Below, one piece after another: positions 1 to 8,406 of a DNA stretch of 64,000 nucleotides. The translations under genes were made by a program, and so were the position numbers. The stretch is from Lacrimispora algidixylanolytica. GTDB taxonomy: Bacteria; Bacillota; Clostridia; Lachnospirales; Lachnospiraceae. The notes beneath the pieces were generated by a model, which worked only from the letters and a program-made list of their open reading frames with translations, was not told the origin of the DNA and did no database searches. Location: contig NZ_MCIA01000006.1 in the NCBI RefSeq assembly GCF_003609635.1, forward strand, positions 1-64,000, read 5' to 3'. Positions within the stretch are counted from its first letter, which is position 1. Each line of letters begins with the position of its first letter.

Positions 1-10
1 AAGATGTGAA

Positions 11-565
11 ATGTCAAAGATAGTTATTTTTAAAGGTAGTCCAAGAAAGAATGGATATACTGCAAAATTATTAGAGCAAGTGGCAAAAGGAGCCAAATCT
101 AAAGGTGCTGAGGTAATCGAGTTTGATTTAAATGATCCTGGAATTCGTGGATGCCAAGGATGTTTTTATTGTCGTACGCATGATGGTTGTGCTATTAAGG
201 ATTATCTTCAGCCAATGTATGAGGCTATTAAGGAAGCAGACGCTATTGTATTTGGTTCACCAATATATTATTATCAAATTACAGGGCAAGCAAAGGTTTG
301 GTTTGATCGTACATTTCCAATGTTTGGAGAACATTTTGTACCTAGACATCCAGGCAAAAAGTTAATAACGATATTTACTCAAGGGCACCCAGATCCTAAA
401 ATAGGTGCAGAAGGCATTAAATATGCTAATGATATGTTAGAATCATTAGGTTGGAAATTAGAGGATAGTATCCATTACTGCGGAACTAGTGGTGATCCTG
501 ATCTATCGGTGTTTGATGAGTTATCTTTAATAGCATTTAAAGATGGGGAAAATTTAGTTGGATAA
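11..565 (+). CDS. NADPH-dependent FMN reductase / iron-sulfur flavoprotein family
   Basis: Flavodoxin-fold oxidoreductase of 184 residues. The N-terminus has the FMN phosphate-binding loop (GSPRKNGYT, residues 9-17), followed by a cysteine-rich stretch (C48, C51, C54, C60) typical of the flavoprotein group related to WrbA and iron-sulfur flavoproteins. The middle has the family GSPIYYYQITGQAKVWFDR segment that packs on the flavin. It probably transfers electrons from NAD(P)H to a quinone, nitro or other small acceptor in the cytosol; the substrate cannot be read. It lies only 10 bases from the left edge, so its promoter and neighbours are not visible, and no clear terminator follows it. Confidence 0.85.
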   Translation: MSKIVIFKGSPRKNGYTAKLLEQVAKGAKSKGAEVIEFDLNDPGIRGCQGCFYCRTHDGCAIKDYLQPMYEAIKEADAIVFGSPIYYYQITGQAKVWFDRTFPMFGEHFVPRHPGKKLITIFTQGHPDPKIGAEGIKYANDMLESLGWKLEDSIHYCGTSGDPDLSVFDELSLIAFKDGENLVG

Positions 566-777
566 ATTCCTAGCGCACCACCTATAAAATATGCTCAGGT
601 ACAGTTCTTTTTGCATCATACAAATTTTTCATCTAGGCTTCACCTGCCTAAACGGTATCATTATTATCTATTCAAGGCTTGTTGAGATGGTTATATTTTT
701 GTCCCCTAAAATGAATCTCTGTAAAATAGAGGCGTAAATAGAAACAGAGCTTTGCCGGGATTAGCGCGGAGGTTTGC

Positions 778-807
778 TTGACATTACATAATGGTAGGTG
801 GTATAAT
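778..807 (+). promoter_or_regulatory. SigA-type promoter of the queuosine precursor operon
   Basis: TTGACA at 778-783 and TATAAT at 802-807 with an 18-base spacer, both boxes perfect. The predicted start is near 814, seven or eight bases before the riboswitch aptamer, leaving a leader of about 160 bases before queD. The region 566-777 holds no gene I can support. Confidence 0.8.
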
Positions 808-820
808 TTGTAAAAAATAA

Positions 821-863
821 AGACAGTTTATTTGCACCATCCTGTCTCTAAACAAAACTAGGG
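821..863 (+). ncRNA. probable preQ1-I riboswitch aptamer
   Basis: Stem AGACAG (821-826) pairs perfectly with CTGTCT (842-847). The 15-base loop contains TTTGCACCATC, and an A-rich tail CTAAACAAAACTAGGG (848-863) follows. This hairpin plus A-rich tail that folds back on the loop is the H-type pseudoknot of class I preQ1 aptamers; the tail resembles that of the Thermoanaerobacter tengcongensis aptamer. It lies directly upstream of five preQ1 biosynthesis genes. Downstream are a hairpin at 886-902 and a terminator at 930-957, which fits transcriptional control: preQ1 binding would favour termination. Assignment is by eye and context. Confidence 0.72.
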
Positions 864-928
864 CTTTATTAAATATTATATAAATCGATATAGTGTATAT
901 CGTATTTTATCAATGTATGATATCAAAA

Positions 929-957
929 ATAGGCATAGTTTATATGCCTATTTTTTT
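929..957 (+). terminator. leader terminator (riboswitch expression platform) before queD
   Basis: TAGGCATA (930-937), loop GTTTA, TATGCCTA (943-950), then seven T residues (951-957). It ends 19 bases before the queD start codon, so it acts on the operon's own leader rather than on an upstream gene. A separate perfect hairpin at 886-902 (CGATATA-GTG-TATATCG) lies between aptamer and terminator and may take part in the switch. Confidence 0.8.
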
Positions 958-976
958 ATGGGAAGGATTATAATTT

Positions 977-1396
977 ATGTATAGTTTAAGAACGGAACAT
1001 AGCTTTGATTCAGCACATTTTTTAGCTGGCTATGAAGGAAAATGTAGTAATATACATGGGCATAGATGGCAAGTTGTAATTGAAGTAAAGAGCTTGACAT
1101 TGCAAACCAATCAGCAGTTGAATGGGATGCTTGTTGATTTTGCGCAGCTAAAGAAAGATATAAAGGAAGAAGTAGATTTTCTGGACCATGCTTTTATTAT
1201 AGAGAAAAATACATTGAAACCTAAAACAGTTGCGGCATTGGAAGAGGAAGGGTTTCAAATCATCGTGCTGGATTTTCGACCAACGGCAGAAAATATGGCA
1301 AAATATTTCTATGATAGAATGGAGCACAGAGGATATCAGGTGAAATCCGCAACCGTTTATGAAACACCAAATAATTGCGCTTCCTATGAGGAGTAA
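977..1396 (+). CDS. queD: 6-carboxy-5,6,7,8-tetrahydropterin synthase QueD
   Basis: Second enzyme of preQ1/queuosine synthesis: converts 7,8-dihydroneopterin triphosphate to 6-carboxytetrahydropterin. The 139-residue protein has the zinc ligands H14, H27 and H29 (SAHF and IHGHRW) and catalytic C23 just before them, plus the C-terminal ETPNNCASY segment of the family. The start is supported by GGAAGG at 961-966. It is the first gene of a preQ1-riboswitch-controlled operon, with queE 53 bases downstream. Length and motifs are normal for the family. Confidence 0.95.
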   Translation: MYSLRTEHSFDSAHFLAGYEGKCSNIHGHRWQVVIEVKSLTLQTNQQLNGMLVDFAQLKKDIKEEVDFLDHAFIIEKNTLKPKTVAALEEEGFQIIVLDFRPTAENMAKYFYDRMEHRGYQVKSATVYETPNNCASYEE

Positions 1397-1449
1397 AATT
1401 CTAGAAGAGAACTCTTTGTCTATGAATCAAAATACAATGGAGGATTAAA

Positions 1450-2118
1450 GTGGCACAATATAAAGTGGTCGAAAAATTTGTGAGCATTAACGGAGAAGGT
1501 ATTCTTGCAGGACAGTTGGCAGTATTTATCAGGTTTCAAGGATGCAATCTTTCCTGTTCCTTTTGTGATACTGCTTGGGCGAATAAGGATGATGCAGAAT
1601 TTACATTTATGACTGAGCAGCAAATCAAGGATTATATTAAAGAGACTGGTGTCAAGAATGTGACTTTGACGGGCGGGGAGCCTTTACTTGTTCCTGATAT
1701 ATTACAACTCCTTCAACTACTTGCAACAGATCAGTTCTTGCACATTGAAATTGAAACCAACGGAAGTATAGAGTTAAATACTTTTGCTGATATAAGCAAT
1801 CCACCTGCATTTACAATGGACTATAAGCTTCCGGGAAGTTTAATGGAAGATAAAATGTTAGTTTCAAATTTAACTCTGCTTACCAAAAAAGATACAGTAA
1901 AATTTGTGGTGGGAAATAAAGAGGATCTAAATCGTGCAAAGGAAGTCATAATAGCATATGATTTAACAACGAGATGTCATATATATATTAGCCCTGTTTT
2001 TGGAAAAATCAATTTAGAAGAAATAGTGGATTATTTAATACAAAACTGTTTGAATGGTGTAACCATGCAGCTGCAAATGCACAAAGTGATATGGAATCCA
2101 AATAAAAGAGGCGTATAA
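1450..2118 (+). CDS. queE: 7-carboxy-7-deazaguanine synthase QueE (radical SAM)
   Basis: Radical SAM enzyme that contracts the pterin ring of carboxytetrahydropterin to 7-carboxy-7-deazaguanine. The cluster motif is C32-x3-C36-x2-C39, followed by the SAM-binding GGEPLL motif near residue 76. The 222-residue length matches the compact QueE type. The start is GTG at 1450, chosen because GGAGG (1439-1443) is six bases upstream. It sits between queD and folE in the same operon. Confidence 0.94.
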   Translation: MAQYKVVEKFVSINGEGILAGQLAVFIRFQGCNLSCSFCDTAWANKDDAEFTFMTEQQIKDYIKETGVKNVTLTGGEPLLVPDILQLLQLLATDQFLHIEIETNGSIELNTFADISNPPAFTMDYKLPGSLMEDKMLVSNLTLLTKKDTVKFVVGNKEDLNRAKEVIIAYDLTTRCHIYISPVFGKINLEEIVDYLIQNCLNGVTMQLQMHKVIWNPNKRGV

Positions 2119-2162
2119 TTGCACAATTCCATTTGTAAATATAGAAATGAGGTAGAAGAGAA

Positions 2163-2738
2163 ATGGCAATAGACATAGAAGCAATTAGGAAACATATTAG
2201 AGGTATTATCGTTGCATTGGGGGATAATCCTGACCGTGAGGGGCTTAAGGATACTCCTGAGCGAGTAGCACATATGTATGAAGAAATATTTGAGGGAATG
2301 AATTATAGCAATCATGAAATTTCGGAGATGTTTGATAAAACATTTGAAGAAAATTTAGAATTTATTCAAGATAACCAGGACTTAATTATGGTGAGAGATA
2401 TTGATGTTTTTAGTTATTGTGAACATCATTTAGCACTGATGTATGATATGAAGGTTTCGGTTGCATATGTGCCAAATGGTAAAGTAATTGGATTAAGTAA
2501 AATTGCAAGAATTGTGGATATGGTATCGAAGCGGCTACAGCTTCAGGAGCGAATTGGTTCGGATATTGCCGAAATCATGCAGGAAATTACCGGATCAGAA
2601 GATGTTGCGGTCTTGATTGAGGGATATCACAGTTGTATGAGCACCAGAGGAATTAAGAAAGTTTCTGCGAAAACACAGACTGCCACTTTCCGTGGCCGTT
2701 TTCAGACAGACGTAGCTTTACAAATACGCTTGCGATAG
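2163..2738 (+). CDS. folE: GTP cyclohydrolase I FolE
   Basis: Converts GTP to 7,8-dihydroneopterin triphosphate, the entry substrate for QueD and also for folate. Residues 83-90 contain FSYCEHH with zinc ligands C86 and H89; the second zinc cysteine lies in the [10 protein letters not shown] motif near residue 157, and the [10 protein letters not shown] motif is present. Length 191 is normal for a bacterial type IA enzyme. Its position between queE and queC means preQ1 status would also control this copy, so it is probably the dedicated queuosine-branch enzyme. Confidence 0.95.
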   Translation: MAIDIEAIRKHIRGIIVALGDNPDREGLKDTPERVAHMYEEIFEGMNYSNHEISEMFDKTFEENLEFIQDNQDLIMVRDIDVFSYCEHHLALMYDMKVSVAYVPNGKVIGLSKIARIVDMVSKRLQLQERIGSDIAEIMQEITGSEDVAVLIEGYHSCMSTRGIKKVSAKTQTATFRGRFQTDVALQIRLR

Positions 2739-2758
2739 AACAGATGAGGAGATTAAGT

Positions 2759-3436
2759 ATGAAAGCATTAGTTTTATTTAGTGGTGGAGTGGATAGTACC
2801 ACATGCCTTGGGTTGGCAATTGATAAATACGGTAAAGAAAATGTAATTGCATTGTCCATATCCTACGGACAAAAACATTCGAAAGAGGTAGAAGCTTCGA
2901 GGAAAATAGCAGCACATTATCAGGTAGAATATATCTACTTGGATTTAGCTACGATTTTTGAATATAGTGAATGTTGTCTTTTAGATCATTCAAAGCAGGA
3001 AATTCCAAAAGGCGATTATGCGAAACAGCTTAAAACAGCCAATGGGAATCCGGTATCAACCTATGTACCATTTCGAAATGGTTTGTTCTTATCTTCGGCT
3101 GCCAGTATTGCTTTATCAAAAGGATGCAGTATTATCTATTATGGTGCACATAGCGATGATGCAGCTGGAAATGCTTATCCAGATTGCAGCAGTTCCTTTC
3201 ATAATGCAATGAATGAAGCAATATATGAAGGAAGTGGAAAACAGTTACGTATTGAAGCTCCTTTTGTTTCGTGGACAAAAGCAGATGTTGTAAAAAAAGG
3301 AATAGAACTAAAAGTACCTTATGAATTGACATGGAGCTGTTATGTAGGTGGAGAGAAATCATGCGGAACATGTGGAACTTGCATTGACCGTGCCAAAGCC
3401 TTTGAAAAAAATGGTATCAGTGATCCAGCTATATAG
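2759..3436 (+). CDS. queC: 7-cyano-7-deazaguanine synthase QueC
   Basis: ATP-dependent conversion of 7-carboxy-7-deazaguanine plus ammonia to preQ0. The PP-loop motif SGGVDS is at residues 8-13, and a C-terminal zinc-binding cluster reads [15 protein letters not shown]. An in-frame ATG at 2744 would add five residues, but GAGGAG at 2746-2751 with eight-base spacing points to the ATG at 2759, which also gives the usual [10 protein letters not shown] start. The gene is followed 13 bases later by queF. Confidence 0.94.
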   Translation: MKALVLFSGGVDSTTCLGLAIDKYGKENVIALSISYGQKHSKEVEASRKIAAHYQVEYIYLDLATIFEYSECCLLDHSKQEIPKGDYAKQLKTANGNPVSTYVPFRNGLFLSSAASIALSKGCSIIYYGAHSDDAAGNAYPDCSSSFHNAMNEAIYEGSGKQLRIEAPFVSWTKADVVKKGIELKVPYELTWSCYVGGEKSCGTCGTCIDRAKAFEKNGISDPAI

Positions 3437-3449
3437 AAAGGAAGTAATT

Positions 3450-3947
3450 ATGAGCGGAAGAAATAACCAAGAAACAATTGGGATTACTCTGTTAGGCAAT
3501 GAAGGGACGAAATATGAAATGAATTATAATCCGGCGATATTGGAATCCTTTGTAAATAAGCACCTGGAGAATGATTATTTTGTTAAATTTAATTGCCCTG
3601 AATTTACAAGTCTTTGCCCAATCACTGGACAACCGGATTTTGCGACTATTACAATAGCCTATGTACCAAACGTTAACATGGTTGAAAGCAAGTCATTAAA
3701 ACTCTACCTATTTAGTTTTCGCAATCATGGCGATTTTCATGAAGATTGTATAAACGTGATTATGAAAGATTTGATTAAACTATTGAATCCGAAATACATT
3801 GAAGTGTGGGGAAAGTTCACTCCTCGAGGCGGTATTTCCATAGATCCTTATTGCAATTATGGACAGGCAAATACCAAATGGGAGGAAATTGCTTTTAACC
3901 GCTTGGTAAACCATGACCTTTATCCGGAAAAGGTTGATAATAGATAA
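3450..3947 (+). CDS. queF: NADPH-dependent preQ0 reductase QueF (unimodular)
   Basis: Last step to preQ1: four-electron reduction of the nitrile of preQ0. The 165-residue protein is the short YkvM-like form, with the catalytic cysteine in CPITGQPDF and the family motif [21 protein letters not shown], which contributes to NADPH and substrate binding. The reading frame is open upstream into queC, but AAAGGAAG (3437-3444) and the family start MSGRNN support ATG 3450. Probably the last gene of the operon; no hairpin terminator is obvious after it. Confidence 0.95.
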   Translation: MSGRNNQETIGITLLGNEGTKYEMNYNPAILESFVNKHLENDYFVKFNCPEFTSLCPITGQPDFATITIAYVPNVNMVESKSLKLYLFSFRNHGDFHEDCINVIMKDLIKLLNPKYIEVWGKFTPRGGISIDPYCNYGQANTKWEEIAFNRLVNHDLYPEKVDNR

Positions 3948-3962
3948 TTCATATACTTAGTT

Positions 3963-4211
3963 ATGAATGCAGATTCATTGAATATCAAGACTTCGCAAAT
4001 TCCAGATGATTTGCCGGTTCAAGTCGTATCAACAGGACTTCGTGATATTATGGTTCCGGTAAAAAGCATTGAGTTTTTAAATGTAATCAAATCGGAGATG
4101 GAAAAGGTTAAAAAATTTAACCCAAAATACAATGCAGCCGAGTTTCATAGAAGAAAGGGGGTCACGTTGTGGCTAAAAATGATAATATGCTGGCAATCCT
4201 GTGGATGCTGA
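3963..4211 (+). pseudogene. PhzF-family isomerase/epimerase remnant
   Basis: An 82-codon frame whose first 50 residues (DLPVQVVSTGLRDIMVPVKS and following) resemble the internal segment of phenazine-biosynthesis PhzF-like proteins, which are normally near 260-300 residues. Neither the N-terminal third nor the C-terminal half is present, and the frame runs into the start of the WYL regulator gene. It is best read as an internal fragment left after a deletion. The family call rests on one short motif. Confidence 0.6.
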
Positions 4212-5131
4212 ATTCAGGCGTAAAAATGACTGCAAAACAGATATCTGAAAAGCTAGAAATAAATATAAGGACAGTTTATCGGCATATTGATGCACTATGT
4301 GCCAGTGGAGTGCCTATAATATCCGACCCAGGTCATAATGGCGGGTATAGCCTGCTGAATAATTTTATCAGAGCACCTCTGCTATTTGATATGGAAGAAA
4401 AAAAGGCACTCCTTCAAGCTGCAGTTTTTGCAAAAGAAGCTGGATACCCTTTGAGTGAGGCATTAGGCAATGCGACATCAAAGTTGAAAATGTATTCCAA
4501 TCAGGAACAGGTAAGTATACTTAACCGTCATTTAGCCGGATTTGAAGTTATAAACCGCAAGGGAGACCCTTCTATTCAGCCGGTATTGGTGGAATTGGAG
4601 CAGGCCGTAGAAAACGAATTCTCTGTAGAAATTGATTATCGCACAAGTCGTGAAGAGAGGCCCAAGAATAGGGTGATAGACCCCTATGGAATGGTTTACT
4701 GGAACAATAAATGGTATACTGTTGCATTTTGCCACCTAAGGAATGAGATCCGTAGCTTTCGGGTAGAACGGATTCTAATAATCAAACGTACTCAAATAAT
4801 ATTTAAGCGTCCCGAAGCTTTTTCGGCCCGCGAATTTTTTATGCAGAATCTATTACCTGATTTAGTGGGAAAGGACGAGTTAACTTCTTTAATTATTGGA
4901 GGCAGGTCAGAGGCATTGGATGACTTATGCCTGCATTGGTTTTTGGGGCATCATCTGAAAGAGAGGACATCAAATCAAGCAATCTTTTTACTTGAGGAAA
5001 AATCAATTCATATATATATCCCTTATTTACTCCTATCCTACGGGAAATCCATTCAAATAATCGAACCACAGAGTTTGAAGGAAGAACTTGTTGCTGTTGC
5101 GTCGGAGCTAATGGAATATTATCAACTTTAA
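4169..5131 (+). CDS. HTH/WYL-domain transcriptional regulator
   Basis: A 320-residue regulator with an N-terminal winged helix (residues about 5-60, TAKQISEKLEINIRTVYRHI) and a WYL domain near 150-235, including NNKWYTVAFC and the RSFRVERI segment that binds ligands or nucleotides in this family. The start is GTG 4169 with GGGGG at 4157-4161 upstream; a later in-frame ATG is less likely because it would cut the first helix. It is transcribed toward the DJ-1/PfpI gene but separated from it by a terminator. The target is unknown. Confidence 0.88.
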   Translation: MAKNDNMLAILWMLNSGVKMTAKQISEKLEINIRTVYRHIDALCASGVPIISDPGHNGGYSLLNNFIRAPLLFDMEEKKALLQAAVFAKEAGYPLSEALGNATSKLKMYSNQEQVSILNRHLAGFEVINRKGDPSIQPVLVELEQAVENEFSVEIDYRTSREERPKNRVIDPYGMVYWNNKWYTVAFCHLRNEIRSFRVERILIIKRTQIIFKRPEAFSAREFFMQNLLPDLVGKDELTSLIIGGRSEALDDLCLHWFLGHHLKERTSNQAIFLLEEKSIHIYIPYLLLSYGKSIQIIEPQSLKEELVAVASELMEYYQL

Positions 5132-5134
5132 CAG

Positions 5135-5168
5135 CTTCACTGACAGCAGATGTCAGTGAAGTTGTTTT
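5135..5168 (+). terminator. intrinsic terminator after the WYL regulator
   Basis: Eleven-base perfect stem CTTCACTGACA (5135-5145) and TGTCAGTGAAG (5151-5161) with loop GCAGA, followed by TTGTTTT. It begins four bases after the stop codon of the WYL gene. Confidence 0.85.
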
Positions 5169-5238
5169 ATAATGAGGATAGTCACTGATTACCGATGGTC
5201 GGTATTCCTTGATGAATAAAATAAGGAGAAATTGCAAA

Positions 5239-5865
5239 ATGAATAATACAGTATATCTTTATGTGTTTGACACAATGTCAGACTGGGAAATAGGTTACTT
5301 AACTGCCGAGCTGAACTCGGGAAGATATTATAAAAGGGGGCTGCCCCCATCAAAAATAGTTACTGTTGGAATTGAAAAGACTCCTGTAACTACAATGGGC
5401 GGATTGAAAATACTGCCTGACATCAAACTGGATGAATGCAGTATTGAAAGCACAGATGCACTGATTTTACCCGGTGGAGATACATGGACAGAAACAATGC
5501 ACCAACCCATCTTAAAAATCGCGCAGAGGTGTTTAAAGGAAGGTATATTGGTTGCAGCGATTTGTGGTGCTACAATGGGACTTGCTCAGACAGGATTGTT
5601 GAATTCACATTGGCATACAAGCAATGATCTGGAATACCTTAAAATGATCTGTCCCACTTACACGGGCGAAAAGTATTACAAAATGGAGTCGGTAGTAACT
5701 GATGGAAAACTGATCACCGCATCTGGTATAGCTCCGTTGGAATTTTCTGTACACGTCTTGAAAGCGCTGGGTGTGTTTTCTTCAAAAACATTAGATGCCT
5801 GGTATAGTCTTAATAAGACTCATGAATCCAAATATTTCTATGAGCTGATGAATTCAATCCAATGA
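5239..5865 (+). CDS. DJ-1/PfpI family protein (YdeA-like glutamine amidotransferase fold)
   Basis: A 208-residue single-domain protein. The nucleophile elbow AAICGAT places the reactive cysteine at C109, with a conserved acidic residue E17 in DWEIGY and the LPGGDTW loop near residues 77-83. Members act as amidotransferase-like hydrolases, chaperones or glyoxalases; the sequence does not say which. ATG 5239 is preferred over 5209 because AAGGAG (5222-5227) fits it. It lies directly downstream of the terminated WYL gene, which may regulate it. Confidence 0.85.
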   Translation: MNNTVYLYVFDTMSDWEIGYLTAELNSGRYYKRGLPPSKIVTVGIEKTPVTTMGGLKILPDIKLDECSIESTDALILPGGDTWTETMHQPILKIAQRCLKEGILVAAICGATMGLAQTGLLNSHWHTSNDLEYLKMICPTYTGEKYYKMESVVTDGKLITASGIAPLEFSVHVLKALGVFSSKTLDAWYSLNKTHESKYFYELMNSIQ

Positions 5866-5916
5866 AGGTATAAGCATAAAATTGATATGTTATGATCATT
5901 TCAAGGAGTAGTAAAA

Positions 5917-6063
5917 ATGACTAGAAGCATAAAATATATGGGAGTGTCAGGTAAATATACAAAGAATGGAACACCCAATGGCGTTACATCTATTACCCCA
6001 TTTATAACGATGAAGAATTCTTCTGAAGCAATAGAGTTCTATAAAACTGTTTTTGAGGTCTAG
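5917..6063 (+). pseudogene. truncated VOC/PhnB-like (glyoxalase superfamily) gene
   Basis: ATG 5917 follows AAGGAG (5903-5908). It opens a 48-codon frame ending in ITPFITMKNSSEAIEFYKTVFEV before a TAG at 6061. That motif is the first beta-alpha unit of PhnB-like VOC proteins, which normally run to about 130-150 residues. The downstream 140 bases have no continuing frame, so the rest has been lost. The good ribosome site suggests recent decay. Confidence 0.7.
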
Positions 6064-6345
6064 TTCAAATGAGAGAGCTGTCAAAGGGATAACCTTTCTT
6101 AGAAATGGATATTAAATACTATGCAGCTATGTATGGAATACGATATACCCTTATGGTTTAAGCAACCAGAGAGCAGTTTTATCAAAGGCAACAAGGTATA
6201 TTTTATTTAAAGAAAGTATCAGATTAGCTAGGCTAAGAAGGCTGGGGTAATTCCGATTTGATGCATTGTTGAATAATATAATTGTGATGGAATTCATGCG
6301 TTTTATGTATATAATTGTAAATTATATATTTATTATTAGATATGA

Positions 6346-6374
6346 TTGACAATATTAAAAACTATGGATATACT
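6346..6374 (+). promoter_or_regulatory. promoter of the ammonium transporter gene
   Basis: TTGACA (6346-6351), 17-base spacer, TATACT (6369-6374). The predicted start near 6381 falls immediately before the first leader hairpin, so the 150-base leader begins with a terminator-like structure. Between 6064 and 6345 I see no gene beyond VOC-gene debris. Confidence 0.78.
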
Positions 6375-6385
6375 ACTACTAGTAG

Positions 6386-6427
6386 GCAAAGGCGCTAAGG
6401 AGGAAATTCTGGTGCCTTTGCTTTTTT
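6386..6427 (+). terminator. promoter-proximal leader hairpin 1
   Basis: GCAAAGGC (6386-6393) and GCCTTTGC (6414-6421), then TTTTTT (6422-6427). It has the form of an intrinsic terminator starting about five bases after the predicted transcription start, so termination here would yield a transcript under 50 bases. Confidence 0.65.
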
Positions 6428-6471
6428 ATATCAGCTGAGGTGTTGAAAAGAAGATCCCCCATGCACAAAGA

Positions 6472-6515
6472 GGTGTATTCCACGAAAAAGGTGGAGTACG
6501 CCTTATTTTTATTTT
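6472..6515 (+). terminator. leader hairpin 2 before the ammonium transporter
   Basis: Twelve-pair stem GGTGTATTCCAC (6472-6483) and GTGGAGTACGCC (6491-6502) with two G-U pairs and loop GAAAAAG, followed by TTATTTTTATTTT. It sits directly before the AGGAGG site of the gene (about 6517-6523). Together with hairpin 1 it suggests attenuation, possibly responding to nitrogen status. Confidence 0.65.
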
Positions 6516-6530
6516 GAGGAGGATATTGAG

Positions 6531-8288
6531 ATGAATGTAAACGATATTTTAACACAAGCAAATGCTAATATGTTCAGCATATGGTTTCTGATCGGCGCTG
6601 CCTTTGTATTCTTTATGCAAGCAGGGTTCGCCATGGTAGAAACTGGATTCACCAGGGCTAAAAATGCTGGTAACATCATTATGAAGAATCTCATGGATTT
6701 CTGCATTGGTACGGTGGTGTTTTTGTTTCTGGGTTTCGGTTTAATGATGGCGGAAGATACCGTAATGGGACTGGTGGGGATCCCTAATCTGGATTTGTTC
6801 ACCAATTTTGCAGAGTTTAACTGGTCTAGCTTTGTTTTTAATCTGGTGTTCTGTGCTACTGCAGCAACTATTGTTTCTGGTTCCATGGCAGAAAGGACGA
6901 AATTCAGTGCTTATCTGATTTATAGTGCAGTCATCAGTGCCGTGATCTATCCCATTGAAGCTGGATGGATTTGGAATGGGGGAGGGTGGCTCTTCAACAT
7001 CGGATATGTTGATTTTGCTGGTTCTAGTGCCATACACATGGTAGGTGGCCTGTCTGCTTTTATCGGAGCAGCGATATTAGGGCCTCGACTTGGAAAATAC
7101 ACCAAAGATAAGAACGGAAAAACTCTGGTGCATGCGATTCCCGGCCATTCCATTACATTAGGGGCACTTGGAGTATTTATTTTATGGTTTGGCTGGTATG
7201 GGTTTAACGGGGCAGCCTGCACCTCAGTGGAACAGCTAGCTCAGGTATTTGGTACAACAACCATTTCCGCAGGATTTGCTACGGTAACAACCATGTTGTT
7301 TACATGGTTTAAAAATGGAAAGCCAGATGTTTCCATGACCCTCAATGGTTCCTTAGCTGGATTGGTTGCTATTACAGCTCCATGTGCTAATGTAGATGCT
7401 TTAGGGGCAGTGATTATAGGGATTGTAGGCGGATTCCTGGTAGTTTTGGCAGTTGAATTTATAGATATGAAGCTTCATGTAGATGACCCTGTGGGAGCGG
7501 TTGCAGTCCATTGTGCAAATGGTATCTGGGGCACTCTGGCTGTGGGTTTGTTTGGAATTTATGATACTGGATCGGTCACAAAGGGATTGTTCTATGGGGG
7601 TGGATTCCGTCAGCTAGGGATACAGCTGCTTGGGGTTATTTGCATTCTTTTATGGACTGCTGTGACTATTACAATCACTTTTATTATCATCAAGAGGACC
7701 GTTGGTCTGCGTGTTTCGGCAGAAGAAGAAATGGAAGGACTGGATATCAAAGAACATGGACTTTCTAGCTCCTATGCCGACTTTATGCCGGCAGGAAACA
7801 TGTATTATACTGCGGGAAATAGTATCATTCCTTCCGCGGCTGCATCAACTTTCGGGGAATCCAGCATTCCAGCAGAATCGGTTGCTCCAGCTCCAGTCCT
7901 GGATATGAACAAAGATGTACCGGTTTCGGGTAATAAAATCTCTAAAGTTACCATTATCACCCGTCAGGATAAATTGGAGGAATTGAAAACTGAGATGAAT
8001 CAAATTGAAGTAACTGGAATGACCGTCACGCAGGTTATGGGCTATGGCATACAGAAAGGACAAAAGCAGGTTTATCGCGGTGTTCCGGTAGAAATTAATT
8101 TACTGCCAAAAGTTCAGGTAGATATTGTTGTTTCAAAAGTCCCTGTGTCTGAGGTTTTGAATGCTGCTAAAAGAGCACTCTATACCGGCAAAATAGGAGA
8201 TGGTAAAATATTTGTATATACGGTAGATGATGTATTTAAAGTGAGAACCGGGGAAAATGGTTATGATGCGTTACAAGATGAAGGCTGA
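6531..8288 (+). CDS. amtB: ammonium transporter Amt with fused C-terminal PII domain
   Basis: Residues 1-395 form an Amt/MEP/Rh ammonium channel with multiple membrane helices, including the signature region VETGFTRAKNAGNIIMKN and the twin pore histidines H169 and H327. A linker of about 70 residues leads to a PII (GlnB/GlnK) domain at about 469-585 with the T-loop QKGQKQVYRG and the B-loop TGKIGDGKIFV. In free GlnK the T-loop plugs AmtB, so here the gate is covalently attached. Y515 matches Y46 of E. coli PII, but the uridylylated Y51 is replaced by valine (V519), so uridylylation at that site is not possible. Ribosome site AGGAGG precedes ATG 6531. Confidence 0.93.
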   Translation: MNVNDILTQANANMFSIWFLIGAAFVFFMQAGFAMVETGFTRAKNAGNIIMKNLMDFCIGTVVFLFLGFGLMMAEDTVMGLVGIPNLDLFTNFAEFNWSSFVFNLVFCATAATIVSGSMAERTKFSAYLIYSAVISAVIYPIEAGWIWNGGGWLFNIGYVDFAGSSAIHMVGGLSAFIGAAILGPRLGKYTKDKNGKTLVHAIPGHSITLGALGVFILWFGWYGFNGAACTSVEQLAQVFGTTTISAGFATVTTMLFTWFKNGKPDVSMTLNGSLAGLVAITAPCANVDALGAVIIGIVGGFLVVLAVEFIDMKLHVDDPVGAVAVHCANGIWGTLAVGLFGIYDTGSVTKGLFYGGGFRQLGIQLLGVICILLWTAVTITITFIIIKRTVGLRVSAEEEMEGLDIKEHGLSSSYADFMPAGNMYYTAGNSIIPSAAASTFGESSIPAESVAPAPVLDMNKDVPVSGNKISKVTIITRQDKLEELKTEMNQIEVTGMTVTQVMGYGIQKGQKQVYRGVPVEINLLPKVQVDIVVSKVPVSEVLNAAKRALYTGKIGDGKIFVYTVDDVFKVRTGENGYDALQDEG

Positions 8289-8318
8289 TTGGTTGAAAAC
8301 CTGAATAGGAAGGATAAA

Positions 8319-8356
8319 ATAAGCAGCGTGGCTGAAGGTTTTCACGCTGCTTATTA
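8319..8356. terminator. bidirectional terminator between amt and ktrA
   Basis: AAGCAGCGTG (8321-8330) and CACGCTGCTT (8343-8352), flanked by A-rich sequence on the left and TTATTAA on the right, between two convergent genes. Confidence 0.8.
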
Positions 8357-8406
8357 AGCTTAGATATATGATATGGGTGGTTGGATTTACAGATTCATAT
8401 GATGGA

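Noticed and set aside
6386-6515. Glutamine (glnA/Downstream-peptide) riboswitch before the ammonium transporter
   Set aside because: The conserved GGAAGTAGG-like core of those RNAs is absent.
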